A DNA stretch of 64,000 nucleotides from Halobacteriales archaeon QS_3_64_16 (GTDB lineage: Archaea > Halobacteriota > Halobacteria > Halobacteriales > Halococcaceae): contig PXRJ01000002.1 of the NCBI GenBank assembly GCA_003021705.1, forward strand, positions 1 through 64,000. Reading direction: 5' to 3'. Position 1 is the stretch's first letter. Every line of letters begins with the position of its first letter. The notes under the pieces were generated by a model. That model saw nothing but the letters and a program-made list of their open reading frames with translations, made no database searches and was not told where the DNA came from. This document shows, one piece after another, positions 27,853 through 36,319 of the stretch. A program made the position numbers and the translations under genes.

Positions 27853-28437
27853 TCACTCGTCTCCCGGCTCCGGTCGGCCCAGCGTGTGGAACTCCTCGTT
27901 GGGTCGGATATCGGCGAAGCTCGCCATCCGGTTCGAGAGATTGTAGTAGGCGGTGACGCTCGCGATATCCCAGATCTGCTCGTCGGAAAAGCCCACCTCG
28001 CGCAGGCGCTCGAGGTCGGCCGAGTCGACCGTGCCGGGCGCGTCGGTTAGTTTCTCGACGACGTCTAACATGGCTCGGTGGCGTTCGGAGAGATCCGCCG
28101 CGCGGTGGTTCGCCGCGAGCTGATCGGCCAAGAGGGGGTCCTCGCCGTAGATCCGCAGTAGTGCGCCGTGGGCGACGATACAGTAATAACAGTCGTTGAC
28201 CCCGCTGGCCGTGACGACGATCATCTCGATCTCCTCGCGTGCGAGCGCGCTGTCCTCGACGAGTGCGTCGTGATAGTCGAAAAACGCTCGGAAGTGACTC
28301 GGTTTGTACCCAAAGGCTTCGAAGACGTTCGGTGTGAAGCCTGCCTGCTCGGTCTCCTCGGCGATGCGTTCCTGGATGTCCTCCGGAAGCTCCTCTCGGT
28401 CGGGCACGTCGAACTCGGTCATGGGCTCGTCTGCCAT
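27853..28437 (-). CDS. AhpD-like / carboxymuconolactone decarboxylase family protein
   Basis: This protein of 194 residues is of the peroxidase-related AhpD fold. The redox motif CYYCIVAHG (CxxCxxxH) is present at about residues 83-91, as in alkylhydroperoxidase D. The N-terminal part (TPNVFEAFGYKPSHFRAFF) and the C-terminal WDIASVTAYYNLSNRMA region follow the peroxidase-related subfamily. It is likely to reduce peroxides using a dithiol partner, although some members have other roles. Cytoplasmic. The start MADEPMTEFDVPD is supported by the downstream homology. Confidence 0.87.
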   Translation of the reverse strand: MADEPMTEFDVPDREELPEDIQERIAEETEQAGFTPNVFEAFGYKPSHFRAFFDYHDALVEDSALAREEIEMIVVTASGVNDCYYCIVAHGALLRIYGEDPLLADQLAANHRAADLSERHRAMLDVVEKLTDAPGTVDSADLERLREVGFSDEQIWDIASVTAYYNLSNRMASFADIRPNEEFHTLGRPEPGDE

Positions 28438-28515
28438 ACCGTAGGGTCTACCCTCTATCGTTTAGCCCTTCGCCTGATCGGCTCACGCTTTCCTCGATTC
28501 CGACCCCGATCCCGA

Positions 28516-28764
28516 TCAGATCTCGTTCTGTTCTTTGAGTTGGGCGATGACGTCGTCGACGAAGCTCTCGGGGTTCTCGTAGGGGAAATCCCCGTCTAGC
28601 TTGGTGTTCAGCTCCATTGCGGTCATCGAGAAATCGCCCGACTCGAACTTCGTCGAGGGGCCGTTGGGCAGCGCCGGAACGAGGTCCATCGGACTTGAGA
28701 TCGGGTAGCCAGCATCTCCGAACGCCTCGATCATCTGTTCGCGGAGTTCGGCTTCGTCTGCCAT
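28516..28764 (-). CDS. MTH865-like family protein
   Basis: This small acidic protein of 82 residues matches the MTH865 family (an EF-hand-like helical fold known from a Methanothermobacter structure). The matching block is GYPISSPMDLVPALPNGPST, where the family has FPI-SPEEL-ALPNGPET. Function is unknown. A TATA-like element (GGTATTTAGG on the minus strand, about 28788-28797) sits about 25-30 bases before the ATG, so the transcript is probably leaderless or nearly so. Confidence 0.85.
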   Translation of the reverse strand: MADEAELREQMIEAFGDAGYPISSPMDLVPALPNGPSTKFESGDFSMTAMELNTKLDGDFPYENPESFVDDVIAQLKEQNEI

Positions 28765-28893
28765 ACTGTATACCCAGAGATACAGTCCCTAAATACCATT
28801 CGAGATTCGACCGACAGCAAGCGAAGCGTGCTCTCCCGTCCGACTCACTCTCTCGAACAGGGACTTTTTGAGCGACCGGCGAGCACTCGGGGT

Positions 28894-29460
28894 GTGCCCG
28901 AGTACCCACGCGTGCAGGTCGATGAGTTGTCCGATACGCCCAATCCCACGGCACACAAGAGGGAAGTCGACGAGGCCCTCGGCGCGAGTGCCGTCGGGTT
29001 CAATGTGTATGTCGCTCGACCGGGCGAACGCCTCCCCTGGGGGTATCACTACCATCCCGACCACGAGGAACTGCTCTACGTTCTCGAGGGTGAACTCGAA
29101 GTCGAGACCGCCGAAACGCCCGAAACCCATCCGGAGAACGTCGAGGCCGACGAACCGGCGGAGGAGGACGAATGGCCCAATCGCGAGCCGTCCTTCCGCG
29201 TCGGAGCCGGGGAAGCACTCCTGATCCCGGCGGGCGCGCCCCAGTGTGCCCGTGCAGTCGACGAGAGTTCGACTAAAGTGATCGCGGTCGGCGCGCCCAA
29301 AGACGCCGATAGTGCAGTGATCGAGGAGTACTGTCCAGCCTGCGAGAAACGGACCGATCGGACCTACGAATCGCGCGACGAAGACGGTGAGCCGACCTAT
29401 GTGCTCTCCTGTGTGGCGTGTGGCACCGAAACCGATCGGTTCGGTGCCGGCCCGGACTGA
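28894..29460 (+). CDS. Cupin-domain protein with C-terminal zinc ribbon
   Basis: This protein has about 188 residues from GTG 28894. The cupin core shows PWGYHYHPDHEELLYVLEGELEVE (metal-ligand histidines and Glu) and later FRVGAGEALLIPAGAPQCARA. A C-terminal zinc-ribbon-like part has CPACEKRT...YVLSCVACGTET (two CxxC). An acidic insert (about residues 70-90) splits the cupin strands. A longer frame from 28828 exists but adds a basic leader with no similarity. The ligand is unknown. The gene is convergent with the acetyltransferase, 19 bases apart. Confidence 0.85.
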   Translation: MPEYPRVQVDELSDTPNPTAHKREVDEALGASAVGFNVYVARPGERLPWGYHYHPDHEELLYVLEGELEVETAETPETHPENVEADEPAEEDEWPNREPSFRVGAGEALLIPAGAPQCARAVDESSTKVIAVGAPKDADSAVIEEYCPACEKRTDRTYESRDEDGEPTYVLSCVACGTETDRFGAGPD

Positions 29461-29479
29461 TTGCCCTCGTCGGCCCGTC

Positions 29480-30034
29480 TTAGCTCTCGGCTCGCCACTC
29501 CTCGCGGAGCAGCCCGTACCACAGCATATCGTGATACGCGCCGCGGAACCACGCCGCTTCCCGCAGTGTGCCCTCGTGCTCGAAGCCGAGCGACTCGAGC
29601 AGGCCGATCGAGGCGTCGTTGAAACCCCCACAGCGGGCGCTTACCCGCCGGAGATTTCGATCCTCGAAGGCGTACTGAACCAGTCGGCCGGCGGCGTCGG
29701 AGCCATACCCCTGCCCCTGGTGATCCGGTGCGAACCAGTAGGCCAGTTCCGCAGCGCGCGACCGGGCGGTTTCGTCCGGGCCGTACTCGGTCCCCGTAAG
29801 CGAGAGAACGCCCAGTGGCTCCCTGTCGTTGCAGGCGAGACAGTGAACTCCATCGGAACCACTGATCACCTCCTCGAAAAAGTCCGAGCACTGCTCGTGG
29901 TTCATGGGGTCAACGTCGAGTGCGGGACGCCATACCCGTGGGTCGTTCATGCAGCGCCGAAGGAACTCGGTGTCCTCTTCTTCTATCGGCCGGAGAGTGA
30001 TTACCTCACCCTCTATGAAGATCGGTCCCGGCAT
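29480..30034 (-). CDS. GNAT-family N-acetyltransferase (RimJ/RimL-like)
   Basis: This acetyltransferase has 184 residues. It begins with the characteristic ITLRPIEEEDTEFLRRCMND; the acetyl-CoA binding segment is LAYWFAPDHQGQGYGSDAAG (QGQGYG, motif A), followed by NLRRVSARCGGFNDASIGLLESLGF, the RimJ/RimL hallmark. It would acetylate an amino group on a protein N-terminus or small molecule. It faces the thermosome gene across a 196-base divergent region. Confidence 0.9.
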   Translation of the reverse strand: MPGPIFIEGEVITLRPIEEEDTEFLRRCMNDPRVWRPALDVDPMNHEQCSDFFEEVISGSDGVHCLACNDREPLGVLSLTGTEYGPDETARSRAAELAYWFAPDHQGQGYGSDAAGRLVQYAFEDRNLRRVSARCGGFNDASIGLLESLGFEHEGTLREAAWFRGAYHDMLWYGLLREEWRAES

Positions 30035-30193
30035 ACCCCATCGTTCAATCCCGAGGTCCTAAGACTGCCGGCACCCTTCACCGTCGACCTGCGCTCCGAC
30101 AGAAACACCCGACCTGATATAAGTCGGCCTCGACAGTAATTGACATACTGGAAGCGACGCTCGCCACCGTCGTTCGGCGATCCGTCACCGGTG

Positions 30194-30203
30194 CTTTTAT
30201 ATA
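30194..30203 (+). promoter_or_regulatory. TATA box of the thermosome gene
   Basis: CTTTTATATA lies 28-37 bases before the ATG at 30231, the expected archaeal position for a leaderless or almost leaderless message. The upstream ACCGG-rich bases could serve as a BRE. No heat-shock operator is obvious. Confidence 0.7.
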
Positions 30204-30230
30204 GAATCACATTCAATCGACCAGTTGACT

Positions 30231-31925
30231 ATGGCACAGCAGATGGGCGGACAGCCCCTTCTCGTACTCTCGGAGGACAGCCAGCGTACCTCCGGTCAGG
30301 ACGCACAGTCGATGAACATCACGGCGGGCCAGGCCGTCGCCGAGGCGGTTCGGACTACCCTCGGTCCGAAGGGCATGGACAAGATGCTCGTCTCCGATTC
30401 GGGCGACGTCGTCGTCACGAACGACGGCGTCACGATCCTCAAGGAGATGGACATCGAGCACCCCGCCGCGAACATGATCGTCGAAGTCGCCGAGACCCAA
30501 GAAGACGAGGTCGGCGACGGCACGACGACCGCGGTCGTCATCACCGGCGAGCTGCTCGACAAGGCCGAGGACCTCCTCGAGCAGGACATCCACCCCACCA
30601 CGCTCGCCCAGGGGTATCGGCAGGCCGCAGAACGCGCCACCGAGATCCTCGAAGAGAACGCCATCAGTGTCGATGCCTCCGATACCGAGACGCTCGAATC
30701 GATCGCCTCGACGGCGATGACGGGCAAAGGTGCGGAGAGTTCCCGGGACGAACTCGCCGAACTCGTCGTCGGCGCGGTGCAGTCGATCGGCGACGAGGAT
30801 GGCTTCGATACGGACAACATCAAAGTCGAGAAAGTCGTCGGCGGCTCGATCGGCGAGTCCGAACTCGTCGAGGGCGTCATCCTCGACAAGGAGCGCGTCC
30901 ACGACAACATGCCCTACTTCAAGGAGGACGCAAACGTCGCCGTCATCGATACCGCGATCGAGGTCCAGGAAACCGAGATCGACGCCGAGGTCAACGTCAC
31001 CGATCCCGACCAGCTCCAGAACTTCCTCGACCAGGAAGAGGACCAGCTTCGGGAGATGGTCGATGGGCTCGTCGACGTCGGCGCCGACGTCGTCTTCTGT
31101 GAGGAGGGCATCGACGACATGGCCCAGCACTTCCTCGCTCAGGAAGGTATCCTCGCAGTTCGGCGCGCGAAGGACTCGGATACCAATCGCCTCTCACGGG
31201 CGACGGGCGCTCGCGTCGTCTCGAACATCGACGACATCACCGAGGACGATCTCGGCTACGCCGGTAGCGTCGCCCAGCGCGACGTCGGTGGCGACGAGCG
31301 CATTTTCGTCGAGGACGTCGAGGACGCGCGCGCGGTGACGCTTATCCTCCGTGGTGGCACCGAACACGTCGTCGACGAGGTCGAACGCGCCGTCCAGGAT
31401 TCGATGGAAGTCGTCCGCGTCACCTTGGAGGACGGCCAGGTGCTCCCCGGCGGCGGTGCCCCCGAGACCCAGCTCTCACTGGGGCTTCGCGATCACGCCG
31501 ACTCGGTCGGCGGGCGCGAACAGCTCGCCGTCGAGGCCTTCGCGGACGCGATCGACGTGATTCCTCGGACCCTCGCGGAGAACGCTGGCCTCGACCCGAT
31601 CGACTCGCTCGTGAATCTCCGTAGCCAGCACGACGGCGGCGACAGCACGACTGGACTGGACGCCTACAGCGGCGACATCGTCGACATGGAAGAGGATGGC
31701 GTCGTCGAACCGCTTCGCGTCAAGACCCAGGCCATCGAGAGCGCCACCGAGGCGGCCGTGATGATCCTGCGGATCGACGACGTGATCGCCGCGGGCGATC
31801 TCAAGGGCGGCGGCACGGACGACGACGACGACGGCCCACCCGCTGGCGGCCCCGGCGGCGGCATGGGTGGCATGGGCGGAATGGGCGGCATGGGTGGTAT
31901 GGGCGGAATGGGCGGGATGACGTAG
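30231..31925 (+). CDS. Thermosome subunit (group II chaperonin)
   Basis: This chaperonin subunit has 564 residues, starting [20 protein letters not shown]. Group II signatures are seen: [21 protein letters not shown] and [17 protein letters not shown] (nucleotide site), the Asp-containing [11 protein letters not shown] in the apical domain, and [20 protein letters not shown] near the C-terminal equatorial domain. The tail is a Gly-Gly-Met repeat (about seven units), typical of haloarchaeal thermosomes, which lines the ring cavity. It folds cytosolic proteins with ATP. Other subunits are presumably elsewhere in the genome. A stem-loop terminator follows the stop. Confidence 0.97.
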   Translation: MAQQMGGQPLLVLSEDSQRTSGQDAQSMNITAGQAVAEAVRTTLGPKGMDKMLVSDSGDVVVTNDGVTILKEMDIEHPAANMIVEVAETQEDEVGDGTTTAVVITGELLDKAEDLLEQDIHPTTLAQGYRQAAERATEILEENAISVDASDTETLESIASTAMTGKGAESSRDELAELVVGAVQSIGDEDGFDTDNIKVEKVVGGSIGESELVEGVILDKERVHDNMPYFKEDANVAVIDTAIEVQETEIDAEVNVTDPDQLQNFLDQEEDQLREMVDGLVDVGADVVFCEEGIDDMAQHFLAQEGILAVRRAKDSDTNRLSRATGARVVSNIDDITEDDLGYAGSVAQRDVGGDERIFVEDVEDARAVTLILRGGTEHVVDEVERAVQDSMEVVRVTLEDGQVLPGGGAPETQLSLGLRDHADSVGGREQLAVEAFADAIDVIPRTLAENAGLDPIDSLVNLRSQHDGGDSTTGLDAYSGDIVDMEEDGVVEPLRVKTQAIESATEAAVMILRIDDVIAAGDLKGGGTDDDDDGPPAGGPGGGMGGMGGMGGMGGMGGMGGMT

Positions 31926-31932
31926 ACGGACC

Positions 31933-31981
31933 TTTTTGCTGGGGTCCTTGCTCGCTTCGCTCGCTGCGGGCCCAGCAAAAA
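31933..31981 (+). terminator. Stem-loop after the thermosome gene
   Basis: An 11-bp perfect stem, TTTTTGCTGGG pairing with CCCAGCAAAAA, flanks a 27-base loop that itself contains GCTCGCTTCGCTCGCTGC low-complexity repeats. It begins seven bases after the stop codon. A second short hairpin, ACCACC-TGC-GGTGGT, lies at 32004-32018. These may end the strong thermosome transcript, although archaeal termination usually relies on T-runs. Confidence 0.5.
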
Positions 31982-32114
31982 TCTCCACCAAAAACGCTCG
32001 CTCACCACCTGCGGTGGTTCGCTCGCGCTGAGCGTGCGTGTCCGCCACCGCCTACCCCGAACCGCTCGCAAACAATGATTCGTTCTTCTTTATCGTACTC
32101 GCATAGCTAACCAG

Positions 32115-32633
32115 TCATTCGTCGTCTGCGGGAGTCCTCAACATCGCCATCGCAGCTTCGTATTCGTCTCTGACCTCCTCGCGGGCCCGCGGATGGATCT
32201 TTCCCCAACTCCGCTGTACCTTTTCTCTGACCCACGCTGTACCTTTGTCGATGTCCATATCATGCTGGACGTACGCAAGGTATTGCAACGATGGTACTTC
32301 TTGAATATGTGTCATCGCGTCCGCGCTCGCGATTGCTTCGGAACTTTAACGCTCTATGTCCGTGCTCGCACGATGAGCGGCGATGCACCCTCTGACCTGC
32401 TTGATCCAATCCGGTGGGTACTCGAACTCGCTTAGTACCTGCTCGGCTTCTCGCGGCGCATGAACGTGATAGTTCTCGTTGAGAGTTTCGTCTATGATAC
32501 TTATGTAGTCGTGTAGCAACGCTACGATCTTGATGGTCCCCGGATTAGTACTGGATGAGGAGTAGACATTACTACTGGATCGTATCGAGAGTCTGGGGCA
32601 AAACCAAACAATTCTATTATGATATAAGCACAT
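32115..32633 (-). pseudogene. HD-domain phosphohydrolase, 5'-truncated and stop-interrupted
   Basis: Minus-strand reading gives the core of an HD-domain hydrolase: TIKIVALLHDYISIID (the HD pair), VLSEFEYPPDWIKQVRGCIAAHRASTDIER, then a TAA at 32346-32348, then in the same frame SSEAIASADAMTHIQEVPSL (the late metal-binding Asp) and a C-terminal helix KVQRSWGKIHPRAREEV. The first about 40 residues that should hold the first metal histidine are absent; sequence upstream of about 32570 becomes unrelated and AT-rich. So the gene lost its start and acquired a nonsense codon. The shorter piece (32115-32315, starting at an internal ATG) could be mis-annotated as a gene. Confidence 0.8.
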
Positions 32634-32753
32634 TTGATTAAGCCGCTATAAGATCGCTAACAATCCCAAAAACTTGGAAATATTCCGATGATGAATGAGA
32701 CAGTGAATTCTGAGTAGGGGTGCTTCGCTTCATACACAATGTAATAGTGGTGG

Positions 32754-33570
32754 TTATGGGTCTCTTGAGTTGGCTCCCTCCGAATTGCGGAGAGCTAAGG
32801 AATCAGTGATAATATACTGCACGTACAGTATTTTGTACCTTAGCATACCTGTCATGAAAACATAGAATCCAAACCCGGAAATAAGGAGCGCGATTACAGT
32901 GGTTAACTCAATCGGAAGGCCTACACTCGAAATTTTGGCAGTGTATGTGAAACTTGTCAATGGGGCTCCAACAAATCTAAATAAGAGGTCAATAGCTGCC
33001 ACTGAATATATTACAAACAGGGCCGCCATGACCAACCAGGTGCTTCGATGGAACGCATAAATCGCCTGGAAATTCTCTGAAGGTCCCTGCGAGCCGATAT
33101 GGGTATAACTTCTCACACACATGTATAATGAATCAAGGATTTGATCATCTTTATCTTCGTCATCATTGCCGCCGCTTCCCTCATCACTATACTCTCGACG
33201 AGAAATGCAGACCGATTCCGTAGAACGTGCGTCGGCACTCGCGGTAAAATCTACTCACTAACCGTTCAGGCAGGTGGCTCGAATCTTGTATCTCTAGAGT
33301 AAAATCCTCCCGGTGAGTTGTGATATTAAAGTATCTAGAATCACTCATCCGTTGATGGAGGCTAGTAGCAATAGTATGAATGACTCTTCCGATAACAAAT
33401 CTTATTACTAATAACGAGAGTGCCGCACTGAGCGAAGTGAGTGTAAAACTTACAGGCAGTATAGGATATATTCCAAATAGAAATGTGAGGCCAGGAAGAA
33501 GCACGCTGAAGAAATCATAGAGATTAATCCTCCTGACCGTCTGCTGTGGCACTGTTTGGTAGCGAACCAT
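32754..33570 (-). pseudogene. Polytopic membrane protein, split by a frameshift
   Basis: Two minus-strand frames appear to be one protein. The first (33570 to 33187) begins MVRYQTVPQQTVRRINLYDF, has two hydrophobic helices (SVLLPGLTFLFGIYPILP and ALSLLVIRFVIGRVIHTIA) and ends early after YRECRRTFYGIG. In the +1 frame, starting within the same stretch, the sequence goes on as REYSDEGSGGNDDEDKDDQI, then FQAIYAFHRSTWLVMAAL and two to three further membrane helices to 32754. The NLYDF...LLPG opening and FQAIYAFHRS element recall uncharacterised prokaryotic membrane proteins with the same layout. A one-base change near 33190-33205 would restore about 275 residues. The codon use is AT-rich and foreign to the genome. 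Function is unknown. Confidence 0.6.
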
Positions 33571-33630
33571 TCAGAGCACTTGTGATTACGGGTTGGCTAC
33601 TTGCTTTACAAGGTTAAATACAAATAGTAG

Positions 33631-33639
33631 TTTTATATC
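33631..33639 (+). promoter_or_regulatory. TATA box for the small membrane protein
   Basis: TTTTATATC lies 24-32 bases before the ATG at 33663, good spacing for a leaderless archaeal transcript. It suggests that this small gene inside the AT-rich island is expressed. Confidence 0.5.
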
Positions 33640-33662
33640 ATTGATTACGGTATATTGAACTG

Positions 33663-33887
33663 ATGCCCCCGTTGAGTGATGATGAAGAGGAAGCAACCAT
33701 GAGCAGCAAAAACCATAATGTGGGGAGAGAACTCAATCAGGGTTTCAAACTATTCTTATTAGTGTTAGCAATAGTCATCGCCGTCTCCATTGTGGTTAAT
33801 TTCTTACAGTCAAATATCCTATTCTTGTTTCTACTTCCGGTTGTCGTGAGCGTTATCTACGTCCTCTACTTGTACCATACACCTTAA
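33663..33887 (+). CDS. Small two-helix membrane protein in AT-rich island
   Basis: This 74-residue protein starts MPPLSDDEEEATMSSKNHNV, then has two hydrophobic helices (about residues 28-48, FKLFLLVLAIVIAVSIVVNF, and 51-70, ILFLFLLPVVVSVIYVLYLY). No family is recognised. Third positions are A/T rich, unlike the genome norm. It is divergent from the split membrane protein gene, 92 bases away, and may be its partner in an acquired module. An internal ATG (33699) is an alternative start. Confidence 0.55.
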   Translation: MPPLSDDEEEATMSSKNHNVGRELNQGFKLFLLVLAIVIAVSIVVNFLQSNILFLFLLPVVVSVIYVLYLYHTP

Positions 33888-34162
33888 TTAATTGAGTTCG
33901 ATTAATCCAATCTATGATATACTAGATGATTTAATATGATACTCAACTATTTCGTGAAGAAAACAGATGGCGAAATAGGACCTTCTTCAATTACTCTCCA
34001 AATTTGGACTCTCCCGGTCGCTGTCCTCTTGCCATAGACTATTGCGCTTCGAGACAGGCCCGACTTTCGCAACAAAGCCGGCAACCGTATCTTCAGAGAG
34101 CGGACTTTTGATCGTGAATTGTCCGCTAGCAACTGGCTGACCGGTGTACTGACACTACTGGA
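33888..34162. other. AT-rich gap with a possible gene remnant on the minus strand
   Basis: There is no complete gene. One minus-strand frame, open from about 34155 to 33990, reads QYTGQPVASGQFTIKSPLSE and continues DTVAGFVAKVGPVSKRN, which looks like protein but has no start and abuts a stop directly downstream of the Gfo/Idh gene. The annotated-length alternative ORF in another frame (33947-34132) is Arg/Ser-rich and less protein-like. This may be the decayed end of a gene. Confidence 0.35.
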
Positions 34163-35137
34163 CTACGATCCTGATATCGCGTGGGAGATCTCTACTGCGC
34201 GCAGACCGTCGTAGACGGTTACCGGAGGACTCCTGTCGGCAGAGAGGCTCTCGATGAACGCGTCGGTCTCTCCACTATACCCCATCCCGGTCGCCGTCTC
34301 CGCGTCGAAGGCGATCGTTCTCGGATAGTCGTCGGTCTCCGTCGCGTAGGTGAGTCGATCGAGACGCCACCATTCGTCACCTTCGACGAGGACGGCTCCC
34401 TCGGTGCCGATCACCCCGTGGCGCAGATACTCCACGCGGGAGGTCCAACTGTTCTGGAGGAGGCCGATCGCCCCCTGCTCGAAGGTCACTGTCGCGAGCA
34501 TGTTGTCGTCGAACGATTCGATCTCCGGGTGGGTCGCGTTCGCCGTCCGACCCGAGACCGATTCTATCTCGCCGCCGAGCCACCGCAGCATGTCGATATT
34601 GTGCGAGGCCGATTCGATCGACACGCCACAAGCCTGCTCGGGATCGAGTCGCCAGTCCTCCTCTTCCGGCTCCCCGTGTCCGGCCCGAGTACTGAAGACC
34701 GTGATCGGGTCGCCGATATCGCCGTCGGCGAGGAACTCACGCATCCGCCGACAGGGCTCGGCGAACCGAGAGGGAAAGCCCATCATGAACGGCACGTCCT
34801 GGTCCTCGATGACCTCCCTGATCGCCTGTCCGTTCGCGACCGTCCGCGCTAAGGGTTTCTCACAGAAGATCGCGATGCCGTTGTGTGCTGCTGCTCGGAC
34901 GATATCGAGATGTATCCCTGGCGGTGTCGCGATGTAGACAGCGTCTAACCCCCCTTCCCGAAACAGCGTCCGGTAGTCGGTGTAGGACTCCGCCTCGGCC
35001 GCGGTCGCGAGGGCTCGTGCTCGCTGGGTATGAACGTCACAGATGGCTTCTAAGGCGATCGCCTCGTGATCGTAGAGGACCTCCGCGTGTACTCGGGCGA
35101 TCCGCCCGGCCCCAACGATACCGGCTACGATCGTCAT
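34163..35137 (-). CDS. Gfo/Idh/MocA-family oxidoreductase
   Basis: This NAD(P)-dependent sugar-type oxidoreductase has 324 residues. The start at ATG 35137 gives MTIVAGIVGAGRIARVHAEV (Rossmann GxGxxG). The catalytic-region motif IAIFCEKPLARTVANGQAI (EKP) is present, followed by the C-terminal alpha/beta domain (CGVSIESASHNIDMLRWLGG). Substrates of this family are sugars, inositols or their derivatives. The open frame extends to 35293 but the added residues are unlike the family. It diverges from a sulfatase-like gene. Confidence 0.9.
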   Translation of the reverse strand: MTIVAGIVGAGRIARVHAEVLYDHEAIALEAICDVHTQRARALATAAEAESYTDYRTLFREGGLDAVYIATPPGIHLDIVRAAAHNGIAIFCEKPLARTVANGQAIREVIEDQDVPFMMGFPSRFAEPCRRMREFLADGDIGDPITVFSTRAGHGEPEEEDWRLDPEQACGVSIESASHNIDMLRWLGGEIESVSGRTANATHPEIESFDDNMLATVTFEQGAIGLLQNSWTSRVEYLRHGVIGTEGAVLVEGDEWWRLDRLTYATETDDYPRTIAFDAETATGMGYSGETDAFIESLSADRSPPVTVYDGLRAVEISHAISGS

Positions 35138-35283
35138 ACCGGGATGGCGTCCATGAGCCGGTAAGCGCTGTCGGTTCGGCTCCTCGTCGGGTGGGTAGCA
35201 CGACGGCGTGATTACCGTAAATAGGTGGTTATATTCGAGTAATGGGAGGTAGGGGGTGATTGCTTTTGTACATATGGAGAAAC

Positions 35284-36279
35284 ATGGAATCAATGCCGAT
35301 CGACTTCGCGCGGTGGACCGAGGAGTTTCGAGCGAACTGGGCCGACTCGCCGAAACGCGCCGTACTGGAGGGGGCGTACTACGCGTATCTCGGTGGGTGG
35401 CTCACGGTGAGTTCGCGATACGACGTCGGGACGAACGTCTACGATCGGGAGTGGGATCTGTTGATCGTACTGGATGCCTGTCGGGTCGACGCTTTACAGG
35501 CGGTCGCGCCGGAGTACGACTTCCTCGACGCTGCTTCGATCGGGTCGATGTGGTCGCTTGGCTCCGCCTCGGCCGAGTGGATGTGCAAGACCTTCACGAC
35601 CGACTATCGCGAAGAAATCGGCGAGACCTGCTATCTCTCGGCGAATCCCTACGTGACGAAGACCTTCGTCGATGGGGTCTACGCGCCCCCGAAGGCCGCG
35701 CCGATTGGTTCGGCGGGCAAGGGAGTGGTCGACGCCGATGATTTCGGCGAGCTACGGAATCTCTACCAGGAACGCCGGTCCGATCGCTTCGGCATCGTCA
35801 CGCCCGAAGACCTGACCGACGCGGCGATCTACGCCGGTCGGGTAATGGACGCCGAGCGCACGATCGTCCACTACATGCAGCCCCACACTCCCTACTTCAC
35901 CGCCGCGCTCCGGGAGGACCGCGAGCTCGCCGCCGCCGAGCACAAGCCCTGGTCGGCGCTACGCCGCGGGGAGATCGACTACAGGACCGTCTGGAGCTGG
36001 TATCTCGATACGCTTCGCTACGCGCTCGATTCGGTGGAAGTCCTGCTCGGCAACACCGACGCCGAGGAAGTGGTGATCACCGCCGATCACGGCGAGGCCT
36101 TCGGCGAGTGGCGCGCACACAACCACTTGACCGGCTTTCCCCACCCGGCGGTCAAGCGGGTGCCCTGGGCTGTGACGAGTGCGGTCGATGCCGGCGGGTA
36201 CGAGCCGACCAACTACAGGCACTCGGCTACGTCTGAGGCCTCCTTCCGTTCTTGTTCCCGAGCGCGCCGCTCGTATTGA
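35284..36279 (+). CDS. Sulfatase/alkaline-phosphatase-fold protein, C-terminus frameshifted
   Basis: This protein of about 331 residues has the alkaline phosphatase superfamily layout: EWDLLIVLDACRVDALQAVA (metal Asp and, in place of the usual Ser/Cys nucleophile region, DACR), IVHYMQPHTPYF, and VVITADHGEAFGEW (Asp-His metal ligands). Haloarchaeal relatives are sulfatase-like proteins often near surface-glycan genes. The expected family ending, a short helix like QALGYV, is found in the next frame (LQALGYV then TGA at 36234-36236), so the printed C-terminal tail (HSATSEASFRS...) is probably out of frame after PTN. The catalytic core is intact. Confidence 0.75.
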   Translation: MESMPIDFARWTEEFRANWADSPKRAVLEGAYYAYLGGWLTVSSRYDVGTNVYDREWDLLIVLDACRVDALQAVAPEYDFLDAASIGSMWSLGSASAEWMCKTFTTDYREEIGETCYLSANPYVTKTFVDGVYAPPKAAPIGSAGKGVVDADDFGELRNLYQERRSDRFGIVTPEDLTDAAIYAGRVMDAERTIVHYMQPHTPYFTAALREDRELAAAEHKPWSALRRGEIDYRTVWSWYLDTLRYALDSVEVLLGNTDAEEVVITADHGEAFGEWRAHNHLTGFPHPAVKRVPWAVTSAVDAGGYEPTNYRHSATSEASFRSCSRARRSY

Positions 36280-36319
36280 TGCCCGAGGGCGTTTTGTCCG
36301 TGGCCGCCTGAAGCCTTCT

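Noticed and set aside
33947-34132. 61-residue minus-strand ORF
   Set aside because: Arg/Ser-rich and less protein-like than the overlapping frame; judged to be a shadow of a gene remnant.
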